Source of the DNA: Halichondria panicea
Taxonomy: Eukaryota; Porifera; Demospongiae; Suberitida; Halichondriidae
NCBI RefSeq assembly: GCF_963675165.1
Contig: NC_087388.1
Span: 2,830,800 to 2,894,799, forward strand
DNA: 64,000 nt
Direction: 5' to 3'
The first letter of the stretch is position 1; the number at the start of each line of letters is the position of its first letter. The notes under the pieces were generated by a model. The model was not told where the DNA came from and made no database searches. It was given only the letters and a program-made list of their open reading frames with translations. Both the position numbers and the translations under genes were made by a program. Positions 14,101 to 28,300 of the stretch are shown here, one piece after another.

Positions 14101-15766
14101 TTACCTCACCCATCAAGAAGTGTCCTGAGCTCATCTTCCTCACTGCCATCAAAGCTAAGGTACACACTACATGTACAGTGTACCCTTGCTCATCCGGTAT
14201 TCTGACCATCTCTTCCTCCTGTATTGAAGACTGCATGCATGTATATACATGTACATGTACATGTACTAAGTCTCAGGGTGTCTGGAATAACTAGTAGCTT
14301 TATTATGTTATAGTTGCTTTGACACCTCCACCGAGGCATCGGCACCCGAGGTGCTTTCATTTGATTGGTGGTGGAGACAATTTTCTTGGCTGCTTGTTAT
14401 AGGATTTGTTTCCATGCTACGTATGACTCTCTCCCCCCCCCGTGCAGCGTGACTGGTACATGGCTCAGCAGGAGATCATTAGTCAACTCCTCCCACTTTT
14501 CATCACCAATCACCCCACCTACTCGGCACTACTGCAAGAAGCCTGGCACGGAGCGGTAAGCTATGTAGTGATGAGAGTGAAAACGGAGCAGATAATATCC
14601 CCACTCCTTCCCCATTGTTTCCAGTATCCCCCACGCTTCCCCACTACTCCCCCCCCCCCCCCCCCCCCCACTGTTACTTTGTAGTGTTTAGCTAGAGCCA
14701 GTAGCTTGCTAGCCACCTTTTGGCAGTAAAGGATCCAGTACTCTCATGTAATTATAATTATACAGTATAGGAAACAATTTCGAGAGCTTTTCTTACAGTA
14801 CATGCATGTACATGTAGTGTGATGTATAAAGTATGGTAATGTGTAAATAAGTATTTTGTTGTACTGCAAGCATTTCTTAGGAGCTCTCACCATGTATACT
14901 GACTGCATGTGCTCTCTACATGTAGGTAGAGCTCAAGAGTTCATGTACATGCAGTATCAATACTTGTGGATATTGAAACAGTGTTACATGTATATGGGTG
15001 AAATTGTGTTGTGATCCTACAGTAACAAATAATTTTATTACTCGCTCTTCCTCAGAACAATCGCCCTGACGTGCAGAGCATGCTCGTACAGGCCATGTCA
15101 GACTGGTACATGTCAGGTGACACCACTGACCACACCCGTATGGCTCGTATTCTTGACGTAGCCCAAGAAGTGAAAGCACTCCCCCCCATGTTGGATGTCA
15201 ACCAGTTCCCTTTTGTTATTGACCTGGCGTGCTGGGCCGCCAAGAGGGAGTTTTTGAAGCTGGACAAATGGGTCATTGATAAGCTCAAAGAGTATCAGGT
15301 TAGGAATGAAGAACTCATTCTAGCTATAGTGCTTCAATTGTTCAGTATTGCTGTGGATATAGTTATTAAGCACGTGTAGATAGAAATATATTGACGAAGC
15401 ATGCATCGCTGATTGCTAGCACATGTATCTGTACAGTATAATTTTGGTGATTTAATTTTAGTATAGTGTATAGTGTACAGTGTACATGTAGTTCATTTCT
15501 TAAGTGAGATGTTTATTATGCTAAACGTGTTATTTGCACATACTGAGTATGCACATGAAAGCTTGTAAGTTTGTGCGTACAGTTGTACATGTACATAGAG
15601 ATTCGTTCAATCTGATTTGCCCTGACTAGGAGTCTTTTGTGTCCGAGTGTCTCCAGTTCCTGTCTGCACGTGCTCCGAAGAAAGTAGTCCAGAGCGAAAA
15701 AAGTGGCTTCACACATGACATTATATGCACCATCCTCTCCTGTCTACAGTCCTACATCACCATCAG
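8153..15766 (+). CDS. CNOT1: CNOT1 exons 1-15: N-terminal HEAT-like arm
   Basis: Exons: 8153-8254, 9043-9237, 9702-9825, 10086-10136, 10529-10751, 10997-11033, 11322-11377, 11550-11626, 11796-11845, 12403-12594, 13682-13878, 14027-14159, 14448-14555, 15056-15298, 15630-15766. They encode about residues 1-642. In known CNOT1 this is the all-helical N-terminal region that docks CNOT10/CNOT11. Hallmarks include '[13 protein letters not shown]', '[20 protein letters not shown]', 'SRILDVAQE'-like '[13 protein letters not shown]' and '[14 protein letters not shown]'. Several acceptors are preceded by C-homopolymers (about 9680-9689 and 14432-14441) rather than mixed pyrimidines. The donor of exon 1 (AAG/GTGGAG) is weak. 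Exon 6 (37 nt) and exon 9 (50 nt) are very short. Confidence 0.93.
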
Positions 15767-18700
15767 GTACAGTGCATCCACAGTCTTATAGTACTTGTTA
15801 GGGTTTTTCATTTAGGGGGGACAGGGACATTTTCTCCCATTTGGTTCCTAACCCCCCCCCCCCCCCCTTAAGACATGAACAAAAACAACTTTTTAGCATC
15901 AGTATTAGAACATGAATTCAAGAACACATAATTTATAAATACCAATCATGGTCAATCATTTTACACTCTTTGAGTTTCCCTGCGATTACAGATTAGCTTG
16001 CATGCAGCAAAATTACTGTAAGAAAATTATGATATAATGTGCATGTCTATTAGCAATAGCTAGTATGAGTACTACGACACATTGCATACATTTGTGATTT
16101 AGTGTGTCCATAAAAACTGCTCGTCTTCAAGTATTTCTGAGAGTAATGAATTAAAAGGCTTAAAGAATTTTTTCAACATTGCCTTAGTTCTTTGGTGCAT
16201 CATCAGTGATGGTGTCTTATAGTTGATTGTGTTCCCATTTTCACGACATGATGATTGAACTTCAGTGATCTGCTCTTGCGTTAGAAGAAGTGGTGATCCT
16301 TTTAGAAATGTGTGAACATCACTTAAAACTGTATGAGTCTGAGTCGTAAGTCTCTCTATTGTTGTAAAGAATATTCTGTCTCTAGGAACTGTTTGCAGCC
16401 ATTTACGAACATGGACATAGTAAATGCCTCTGTGTAAAACTGCTTCAAGAAACTCCCTCTTGTTAGTAATGTTTGCCACACAAGCAGACAAGAGGTGTGT
16501 GCGGTTGCTGATACAATCTGTATAGTTTTCTCCACCTTTCCCCCACAAAGTGCATTTTTTCTGGTAACGAACAGTTGGATGGTTATTCATGCAGTTTAAA
16601 AATTCAATAATCTTTTTCCCAGCATTCATATGAAACATCACTGGCCCTCGTGAATGATCATTCGCTACGCTTCGGCTGAGTGAATCAAATTTTGGTGGTG
16701 CTGCATGAAAAGACCACCAAAAAGCCGAATACATCATACTGACGGGTTCCCTCATTATCACAAGGTACTTGGACTGTGGGAACAGCTCTGGGAGGGCACT
16801 AGGAAGCAGACAGTAGTTGGATAACTCTGGTTCTGTGTCTGTGAACTGCGGCCACTCTATAACTGTGCTAGGACAGCCATCAATCATTGTTATATTCTTT
16901 CTTGTTGCTTTGGGAATTTTCGGATCGGATGCCGTTAAAAACATGGGAATGTATTCACCCGCTAGACTTTGGTGGTTGAGAGTAAATGGCTGGTAATTGA
17001 ATGGTGTCCAAAAATACGGCTCTTTGTCTGCCTGTATTTTTTTCTTCTGCATACCTAAATCTTTGTTCAATGTTTTGGACAGCAAACACCAAAAGAAAGT
17101 TGAACCACATTTTTCAAATCCTAGTACGTATAAGTTTGGTAAGCAGGCTGTGGAGGATTTGTAAGTTCTCAAAAATTTCTCTCTGAAATAACGTATCATG
17201 CTGTTTCCAAACCAATGTTTACTGATCCTTCTTTTAAAATCATTTCCATCTATATGTCCGTTCATAAACGGCTCATCCAGTGTGAGCTGGTACTCAGTGT
17301 TCCAGCAATAGTTTACATAGCCGTCAAGATACTGTGGAGAAATTACTTTCCCGTACTGCTCCATAAACAACAGGGCATTTTCTCTGGCTATTTCAAGCAG
17401 AGCTGGTGAAGTGAGGTTTGATGCAGACATGCACTTATCAATGTTAGCTTGTGTCTTGTTGATCGCATCTTGTTGTACTTGCTGAGGGTTACTTATAAGT
17501 GAAATGTCTGTTGGTTCAGGAAAATATGTCTTCAGAGGTCCAGGATTATTCCATCTGGCACTTTCTCTCTGTATCTCTCTGTCAAATGTCCCGAATTTTG
17601 GTGGCTTTCTTTTGTGGGCTCGATTGCTGTCTTGATGCAATAGAGATATGTCTAGCTTTGAGTATAAAAGCAGCAAGAACATTGTAGCGATAACAACATA
17701 ACAATACTTGCCTCTCTTCAGTATGCAGCAAGAAAAAGCTTTGCGGTTTGTCTTCATTTTCTTTACTAACTCTTAGTTTGGGTTTGACTGAGTTCATTAG
17801 ATGATGATCATGATGCTTTCAGCAGTTGTGATAGAATGTATAGTTGTTCCATGCATGTGCTCAGATGTTGTCTTTTTGTTCTGTATACGTGATTCTGCCA
17901 TTATGTTGCTTGTCTGTCGAATGTTAGTACTTATTCAACTGCCTGATTAACATTCTTTGAAGCTTCTAATGGCTTGTTCCATGCAATCATGGTAAAGAGG
18001 GTTTGTGTGCTAGAGCACCTTTAATTTTGTTGTCAAGTGTAGCTAAGTGATTCATCTGCTGATGGCTGCCTGCACAGAAATCGACTTTATATATTCTATA
18101 TAAAAATTATATTATAAGCCCTTACATGACCCTATAATTTATTACAGCACGGTATTCATTACTATTGAGTGTGTTTTTGTTTTGTTCCTTCTAAATATCG
18201 TATACCGGTCCATGACATACATACATACATACATACATACATACATACATACATACATACATACATACATACATACATACATACATACATACATACACAC
18301 ACACCACGGACCAACGTTAATGACTACTAACTAAGGGACTCGCTTCGCTCGCCCCAATAACAGCACAGTATTAATTACTATTGAGTGTCACTATCTTGTT
18401 TTTGTTTTGTTCCTTCAGTCCACTGCCCTCTGACCTAGTAGAGAAGCTGCGTGCCCTTATCACCGTTCATGGACCCCTCCCCCAAAAGCCACGCCCTCAA
18501 ATCGGACCACAGACTACCCTTGGAGGAATGCCCTCACCTGTAAGAAGTACACCATGCAACCAACACTAGCTATACAACAGTTACTGTAATTATGATAGAA
18601 AACTAAGTACTGTAACTTTCACAATTCTTACCTTGACGGAATATACAATGTAACTGCAACAAAAATCAACCAAAAGACACACATTTTTGGTGATTTTTGT

Positions 18701-21700
18701 TTGGTTCAAAGCCTTAAGTACGTGTCCTCCCTTAAACATTTCCCACCTCTCTCCTCTAGCTGGACTTGGGTAACATCACTCCAGTCAGTCTGTCCATGGG
18801 GTTCTCGGGAGGGGGTAACAGTACTGGGATGCTGGGAACGCCCGGATCACCAGGGAAACAAGGATTTAACACCATGCAACATCAGGTAGGTAGTATTTTC
18901 AGTGAGTACACACATTCAGGTGTCCAGATTGATAACCTGAATTGTGTTGTTAAATTATCGTACGTGTGAGATTGGTTTGACAATTGGCCGTAAATACAAT
19001 TGCAGCGCTGGCCATTATATTGTTTCCCACTTTACATTTACGTACAGTGTACATAGCAGTTATTTCGAGACCCGCCGTGGCGCCACAGGCTATAGCAGTC
19101 AGTCGGTGTGTGTGTGTATTCTGAGTCTGCAGTAACTCGGAGCCTAGGCCTTGAACTCGGTCCAGAATCGTGGGTCCCACTCAAACCAACCCTGGAATAC
19201 AGAATGACATCAAATCATGTCACTACTTAATTTTCAGGGAACTACATGGATGCCTCATCACAACAATTTATAGTGGCAGAATTTGATACTAAGCTACTTT
19301 GTTGAATAAAAATAAGCGAAGCTAACATGCGTACCTTGCACATTGGCTATAGCCTATACGCCTTACATACGTGCTCGAGGCATTCATTACACATGCGTAC
19401 GTACTTCAGCCATGTTGAGCGAACAGAAATCTAATAAGTTTGGCTAAATGTAGTTTAAGGGAAGGTTAAATGTAGTTAATGGTGACGGTAGTCCTAGCGG
19501 ATACGCTAAGCACATCCTGCCGTATCGCGAGGGCGTATCACGGGGAGCCATACAAGTCTGGCGCATGCTCAGTCGCACATGCTTTGCCAGAACTCAAGAA
19601 GCTGTCCCCGTACTTTGATCCCACCCTCCTTCCCCATTCTTCTCCTTTCATAATATTATTTCCGTCCGAGGACGTGAGGTTCTGGGTTGCTCTTTACAGG
19701 GACCAGTTGGGACCCCCAGCTAACCACGGTCTACATCATACAACTGCCCCCTGTAATTAACAGTCACGCGATCCATAGCTAGAGCCCAAAAAGCACACGT
19801 TAATAATTAATGTCTTGAGTTAATTATTAGTGACCACTTGCTCGAGGGCCAGCTCCCGATCACGTGATTGTGGGCAACCTGGATGCCAGGCCAAAAAGGG
19901 TATTAATTGTAAGTAGGTCTGTTTACGGGGTCACGCCCTCTTGGTGAGTCGACATTAAACATCAACTAACAGTGCTAGTTGATGCTTTCCGTGCTCATAA
20001 TTTTTGCAGCACTCTGGTTGTGAGATCGACGCTATTATACAACCGCTGAGGGTTCAGCACTTGCCTACTGGATAGTTCATACCGTATTACTAGAATGTTT
20101 TGCGAGCATCAAACATATGCAAACTTTGCGAGGGTTGATCAATTTGCAGCAATAAAATCGAATTATTACTAGTAAATACACACAATCCTTGCCAGAACGC
20201 AATAGTTGGATCGCAAAGGGTCACATTTTCTGCTGATTCGCAAAGGTTTTTCATCAGCAAAATATTCTAGTAATACGGTATTGCACATGTACATGCGCCT
20301 TAAAAATGATGCTTTCCGCTTTTGCTAGACTCTGTTTGGAAACTCCTCGCCGGACCCGTTCAATCTGTACATGAGCGGAGGAACCACACCCACTGGAGTA
20401 GCCAGCTCTCCCATTGGAGGACCACTCCCTAAGCTGCCACCCTCCATGATGCAGCATCAGCACCAAATCACCAAGCAAGGTACGCATAACAAAGCAAATT
20501 CTTGTCCTGAAAGTACTTACGTGCAATGTTTAGATATATCGCATGGTTATATTTCTGTACCAAAGTCTTCACAGTAACTTTGATCAAGCATTTTATCAAG
20601 TAAGACTACTCGTTATTGTGAACAAAAAGAAATGATTAAGTGTCACTATAATTTGTCAGTCTGTGAAGCATGCAGTCCATTCCCTCTCTTTTCTCCAGTG
20701 AGCAACGAACCTATTGGGTTCGGTCCAGAACAGACATTCTCCAAAGAAGTGGACGACAAAGCTAATGCTTACTTCCAAGTGAGTATCAGTGCACTTGCAC
20801 TAGAGTCAGTGACATAAATAATAAAGTATAGAATGATGTTGTATAATAGTGTACATCTATCTGCAGGCCTGCCTTGGATTTCAATGAACACAGCTAAAAT
20901 ACCCTACATGTGTGTACGACTGAATTTGCATTTACATGTAAATGTAATGACTGGTGCATGGCGTAATTGACGTATCTTGTCCAATGCAGGCCATCTACAA
21001 CCGTGGCATGACCGTGGATCAGCTGCTGGACATGCTCAAGCAGTTTAAAGACTCCAACAACAAAAAAGAAAAGGTAAAAGCAGTGTAGGACTACAGTATT
21101 TGATTGTTTCCATAAAATAGGGATACGCACGACAAAGTGTACATAAAGCAGTGAAACTTGAGTGGAAATCTGTCATTCAAAATGCAACTAACACTACCTT
21201 GTGTTAGTGTTCTGCTAATCTAAAAGTTTATAGTATTGTTGTTTCATCCATGTGCAGGACTTGTATGTATGCATGCTGCGGAATATGTTTGAGGAGTACA
21301 AGTTCTTCCCTCAGTTCCCTGAGAAGGAATTGCAAATCACAGGCCAACTATTTGGGGGAATCATCGAGCATGAGCTAGTCACGTGAGCCGTCTACAGTAA
21401 TGTTGTTGTTAATTGCATGTGGTCATAAGCACCCACTTGTTTGTCTTACACATTTTACAGCTTTTAAATTGGAGATCCTTATACCAAATAATCTCTTGCT
21501 TTTCAGTTTATTACATTTGTGGCTTTTGGATAGCATATAATATATTTCCCTGCTATTCCCGTGTTTATCGACACCCCCCTCCAACCACTACAGATACATG
21601 TCTCTGAGTCTTGCCCTACGCTATGTCCTTGAGTCTCTCAAGAAACCTCCATCCAGCAAGATGTACCTCTTTGGTTTGGCAGCTCTAGACAAGTTCAAGT

Positions 21701-22325
21701 CTCGTCTCCACGAGTTCTCCCAGTATTGTGCTAGCATCTCCTCCATACCTCACTTTCCACAGTTCCCCCCGATGCTCATCAGGGTATATATATATAACAT
21801 GTAATAATATAGAGTGTGTGCAGGCTTTGTTTCTCTGTTTTTTGAGCGAATGTGTGTATAGGATATAGTGTGCCTGTACGAGTGTTTATAGTGGTGTGAA
21901 TGGTGGTAACTATGATTATTTAGAAGATCTTTACTTGAGTTTTGCACCATAGTGTACTGTTGTGCACTCTTCACCGTCTGAATAAAATTGTACTGCTCAT
22001 TGCTCCTACAGTATGTCCAATACGGCCAGCATGGTCAGCAGTCTACAGAGCCACCCAGCATGATCCCGTTCTCCTCTGCCAGAGGAAACAACTCCAGTGT
22101 GAGTAATGCATAGTTGTTGCACGTTATGCCTTCCTACCTTGTGCATATAAGTATTTCCTAAGCTTGGAACATTCATTTAATATGCACTACGTGTACGTGT
22201 ACATGTACATGCATGTGTAAATAAAAAATTACATGTACATGTAGTACTACAAAACGGTGTGTCCCATTCTCATATATTGATAATACATGTAGTACGTGGC
22301 TCACATCGATCCTATACCCCCCCCC

Positions 22326-22392
<67 letters not shown>

Positions 22393-25300
22393 AGGACCCT
22401 CACACACCCCTTACAATGCCACACATGCCAAACATCCTACCCCCACTGAGCATGATCAACACGAACCCTCAGAGCAGCCCCACCTTCCAATCTCTTGACC
22501 TGGGAATGGGTAGTCCACTTTCCTCCCCAGTTGGAGGTGGGGGACAGCTGTCTCCTGCTACACTGACACTTGGCGCTGTTCCCAAGGGCAAGATGGGGCC
22601 AGGCTCCTCAGGAAGCCCGGGGCGGAAAGAGGTGGGTTTCTAGATGTAGATAGCCGTGTGTGTCCAGTGTTAATTAAGACTGCTTTTAATGTTGAGGCCC
22701 TGTATGTATATACTTGTATGTACATGTATGTACATGTATGTACAACTGTAACTGTGCATGTACATGTATAGTTATGGGAGTTAATTTTTGTTGCAGCTGC
22801 TAAAAACGTTATGTTTTTTGTTTGTTTTCAGACGCCATCCATCAACACAACCAATATTGACACCCTCCTGGTCGCAGCTGACCGGCAGCAGTCTGAAAGT
22901 GTGATGCCCCCTGATGAACTGCAGGACAAGGTCCACTTCTTGTTCAACAACCTCTCTTCCAGTAACCTCTCTGACAAGGTGAAATAGTGCTTGAGTTGTC
23001 TTCTGGGTTTCATACATGAAGAGAAGGGCGTCCTGGATTTCCCTCCAGCTAAAGCCCCCCACCCTAAAAAATTACCATTATACCAAAATGTTGCTCTGAG
23101 AACTTTTTCCAGGTAATGTTCTGGAGGCTATGCCCAGACCTCCTGCATTTCATTGGCATTGTGGCCATGCACCAGTTAGTACTTGCACACTTCTGTTCCT
23201 CTTTTTTCCTCCCAACTATAAGTTCTACATGAAACCATCTTCAGTTTTTTGACACAAAAGAACTTGTCTAGACGTACAATGTACATCAAACTGAGTTGCA
23301 TTGGCAAAATATATTCCGGAATTTATTTTATCCAAATGCATGACTGCATGCACATATGTAACCACACATTCTCTATCACTTTTACCACACCCTCCCACCA
23401 CCACCTCTCACACACACTTACACAACCACAGGCTGAAGAGTTCCGTGGTCTGGTTGAAGAGGAGCACTTCAACTGGGTGGCCCAGTATCTGGTCATGAAG
23501 AGAGCCTCCATTGAGCCAAACTTCCATAGCCTCTACATCGGTTTCCTGGATGTGTATTCCTCACACACCCTGCGCCGAGTGGTCTTACTGGAGACTCATA
23601 GGAACATCAAGGTGAGTATGAGTGCTGCATCAGTTGAGCCCAAAAAATATATAGCCATTTTTTGCATTTGTAATTAATTGTCACCACCATGACCATCACA
23701 TTAGAAACCCCTTTTTGGCTGTTTTAGCTCAGTACCACATTGATAAGACAGATAACGGCGATTAGTTGTGACAAGTCATTAAGCCATATATCAAACTGAA
23801 GCGTACACTTTAGTGGGCAAACATTCTTTGCACATACTGGCTTTTTCTGTCTCAGGTGATCCTCCAAGCTGACAAAACCAGCAATAACTTCTCTGACAGA
23901 GCCATCCTCAAGAACCTTGGTCACTGGTTGGGGATGCAGACACTTGGCAAGAATAAACCCATTTTGCAGAATGTCAGTAATCCTAACAGTAACAGTAATC
24001 CTGTTTATGGGCCTTGTGTGTGCATGTACATGTATGTTTCAAGAACCTGTAAATATGTACTGTTACACTGTTTTAGTCTTATCAGAGGGTGTGGTAGAGG
24101 ATTGTTTATGGTCTCAATTGACTATAATTATATTATGCAAATGTTCCACTCGCAGGATCTTGCTGTGAAGGATTTGATTTTGGAAGCATGCGAGAAAGGA
24201 CAACAGGTAACTATTTTATCAGCTTGAATAATTATAGTCTTCACAGGAAACTGAAAAGGTGTCATCCAACTTGTGTGTTATGGGGCGTTTGGTGGGTAAC
24301 TTAATTAGTTTCTCCGACGTGTGGTTATTGTCAGTAGTCCTATTACATGTACTGTCAGTCAATCGGTGGATTGGATGTGTGGGTGGTACGTATGAATTGA
24401 TTGCATCTGTCGACACTATAAGTATTCGTATCGGTCGATACTCTAAGAGCTATTATTCGTTCTTTCCATGTTTGGGTGGACTTGTCATACGGGCAGTGTA
24501 TGTGACACAAGAGTCCTATAAGAAAACGATATGTGTTAACTACATACATGTATATACACGTATTCTCTTGCAGGACCTGCTCTATGTGGTACCGTTTGTT
24601 GCCAAGGTAGTGGAATCATGTGCAGAGAGCAGAGTGTTCAAACCTCCGAACCCCTGGACCATGGGAATCATGGCCGTGCTTAGTGAACTACACTCCCTGC
24701 CGAACCTCAAGGTGTGTGGAATGTACATGTAGAAGAACGTATGTTTGTTATGAAGTTGGAACGTCCCTGTCAGTTGTAATACATGCATGTATTCTCTCCA
24801 GCTCAACTTGAGGTTTGAAATTGAAGTTCTGTGCAAGCATCTATTGCTGGAAATCTCAGTAAGTCATGCATGCACATATGTTATACATGTATGTACGTAT
24901 CACACACAATGTCCTTTCCTGTCTGCTTCAGGATGTGTCTCCCTGCAAACTGATTGGTGACACTGAGAAGCTCAAAAACATCATCCCACAACTTGGAATA
25001 AAAAGTATACTGATACGTGTACTGCATCTAGATGTATATATAATGCACAAAATAGCTCTAATAAATCTGTGTGTATACTACAAATAAACGGTTGACGTTT
25101 ACGTTCTTGTTCCTTTAGGTAAACCTGAAAGCGACAATAACCAGCCTCCAAGTCAAAGTACGGTGGTCGGAGCTTCCCAGACAACAACACACCAGCCTCA
25201 GTTTAGAGTGGAAGACATCAATGTCACCTCACTGGCCGGGCTGTCACCACACATCCAGATCAGCCCCCAGGTACTAATTATTGCACAAACTGTGCATGGA

Positions 25301-28300
25301 CTTTAGCCGTATGCATGTATGTAAAGCTAGCTACATGTGTATCAGAGCCACAAAATGAACTATAAACACAAATGATTTCATGGTCTACATGGGGGTATGA
25401 AAGAGGGGAAAATGAATCAATAACCGAAGTTTGCACCTAACTTGTGTCATATAATTATTATCTTGACTGTGTTTGTGTATCGTAGCTGCTACTAGTAACT
25501 ACTTTACTGCTAGTCAGGTGACCAGCCCCCTTCCCCTCACAGATTGGTCTGTTCCAGCAGTACCCTCATCTGAAGCAGTGTGTGAAGCCATCGATAGAGA
25601 AGGCTGTTCAAGACCTCCTCTTGCCAGTGGCTGAGCGCTCCATCAAGATTGCTGTCACCACCACTGATTCCATCATCAGAAAGGTAAAGCCATGCATCAG
25701 AAGTCTGATTCGGCTGCATTCCTTGTGTGGGTTTTCTCTTCATTATTATATGTAAACAAAAAAAGTGTGACTACAAGTACTGACCTTTTGACACCTGCAG
25801 GACTTCTCTTTGGACCCAGACATCCACCGCATGCACATAGCTGCTCACAACATGGTGCGTCACCTGACAGCTGGGATGGCGCTTATCACGTGTAGAGAGC
25901 CGCTTCTCATGAGCATCAGCTCCAACCTCAAGTCTGCCTTCACCTCTGCCATCAGGGTGAGTGGCTAAGTTACCCATTGATATGATATAACAGCAGCAGT
26001 GCACTTTGCGAGGCTATGAACGTGCAAAAAATCTCCCTTCATTCTTCATCGTTACTTTAGTGCCATATTGGGGAATTTCTTTCCATAGCAGCAATGCAGA
26101 CGAAAATAGTTGAGCAATTATAACTCTTCACGTCTTAATGTTTCTCGATGCATCACAGCCAATGTTTTGTCAATGACACCCTCACACATTACAGACCCCC
26201 ACTGAAGAGCTAAAGAGCCTTATAGATCAGGCTGCTAACCAGATCAGTGCTGACAACACAGAGCTGGCCTGTGCCTTCATTCAGAAGACCTCTATGGAGA
26301 AAGCAACTCCAGAGGTTGACAAGCGACTAGCGGAGGAGTTTGATCTTCGGAAGCAAGCCAGGAATGAAGGGAGGAGGTACTGCAACGCTGGTGCCCTCAC
26401 CTACCAGGCCGAGAGAATGCCAGAGCAGATACGGCTCAATGTAAGAGGCTGTACATCATTATGGATGTTAGCATGTAAATGTAAATGTGTTGAATAGCTC
26501 AGTAGCCTATACCCAGAATGTATGTTTGTTAGGTTAACATGCAAGTACAGGTATGAGTCATTGCAATGGCGTAGTATTATAGTCTAGATGTTACTTCCAA
26601 AATGTGTATATTGTTGTCTAGGTGGGTGGCCCCACTCAGCAGGCAGCTGCCGTATACGAGGAGTTCGGCCGCTCACTTCCTGGGTTCCTGCCCTCCACCT
26701 CTTCCAAAGAGCCGGCTAAAACTGAGGTGCGTACATGTACATGTATAAAATTATATGGTTACACAGTCGCAACATTTTGATTAAACAGGTAAAGGGTATC
26801 AGATTTGCACATGCTTTTTAGAACCTTTCCAAAGGATGTGAATGAGTATTTCCATGTTATACAAGAACCAGTATCTTTAATGCGTTTATTTCTTGCTACA
26901 CCAGTTTGTGCCGACTGAAGATTTTCTCGCCCTGCTTGTCAAGTGCATTCAGGATGTTTCTCGTCACCTAAGCTCCGCCCTAGCCCCACCCTCCAACCCC
27001 CATGTCCTTATGATGCGTTCCCTCCTAGAGATGGTCATGCAACTCAGGTTGGCTCAGAATTATCTCAACATCATTGGACTACTACAGAAGGTCAGTGATT
27101 TGAAAGCACATTATTGAATTTACAGCATAATCTGGTAACCCAAATATTACCCAGTTGCCATAACATGTATTTCAATTTCAACTCGTACTAACAGGCAATA
27201 TTAATTTTGTTGCAGCCACTATTGGTCCGCCCAAGTAATCAAGTGCTATAACAGACTTCATGTACACTGTAATTGTACTTTCCTATAAACCCATAACTTT
27301 CTGTCTGGGAAGTATTCTGCATGTACCCATACTCAATCCCCTCCTCACCCACCCACCCAGGCCCTTGAGGGACTGCTAGAGGGCATGAACCCTCCCCCCA
27401 GTGACCCAGAACTGTTCATCAGCTTTAGAGATTGTCACCTCCTCATCCTCAAGATGATACAGAGCCACTCTGGCCTCGGACCAGAAGCTGCCATGGGTAC
27501 GTCATAATTATATGCAGTGCATTCTACACTTATTCACGCAGCAAAATTACATTAGCAATAACAATAATATTCAAGATTGCAAAGTCAACATTATATGCTA
27601 GCTTATAATTACCGAAGAGTTTGTGAGCAGATGTTCTGATTACAGTGGGTATATTGTGGCACGGTGCTTTTTTTAAACTGTTGGTTGTATTGTGTGCCTG
27701 CGTGTCTCTTTCATTGTGAGTCCCTAATAACTGTTTTTGCGTGTATCGTATTTACCTTGATTATTACCATCGGTCAACGTAATTGTATTCATACATGTTG
27801 TACACTGCCATTTATGTACTGAACACAGTAGCAAATTTTTCTAGCTTGAGTTTTTGCTTTCTGCTATTCCACTGTGTTGACCCTGCATAATTACCTCCCT
27901 TATTTCATACGAGAACACAGAATTCACTCCAAACATGTAGATAAATTTGTCTTGTTATACATTTTGTTACCATACTTTGTGCAGCTCATGTGACCCGTAT
28001 TTTACTTGGAGCTCGAGAGGACATCAAGTACAGCCCGCGGGCCATTATCCTGTTAATAGGACTCCAGATTGTGGACATGAGGAAACTTGACGAGCATTTG
28101 GCAAAGGTATGGTTTAATCTTTAAATTGTTGCCCTTCATACTTTTCTCCTTTGCTGCAACTTTCTACTTAGAGCCCAAAATGAACATTTTAAGCATGGGC
28201 TAGAGCCTATGTGTTATAGTGTTCAATATTGACACCCCCCCCCCCCCACAGGTGATAGAGACGGGTCGTCACCTGGTGGCCCTGAGCTGTAGCATCAAGC

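Noticed and set aside
18215..18303. Considered as a CRISPR-like or satellite array
   Set aside because: It is a simple CATA microsatellite with no spacers.
19479..19760. Open stretch of 93 codons in CNOT1 intron 17
   Set aside because: It lies between well-phased exons 17 and 18, has no family resemblance, and its inclusion would not fit CNOT1.
22259..22498. His/Thr-rich open reading frame across the CA repeat
   Set aside because: It is a microsatellite translation; only the part after 22394, in another frame, is real coding sequence.
23106..23180. Possible extra CNOT1 exon after 'ttttttccag'
   Set aside because: Exons 25 and 26 join directly in phase and match the known protein without a gap; the segment adds no conserved sequence.
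24259..24732. 157-codon open stretch on plus
   Set aside because: It runs through an intron into CNOT1 exon 29, and its upstream half is intronic with no conserved content.
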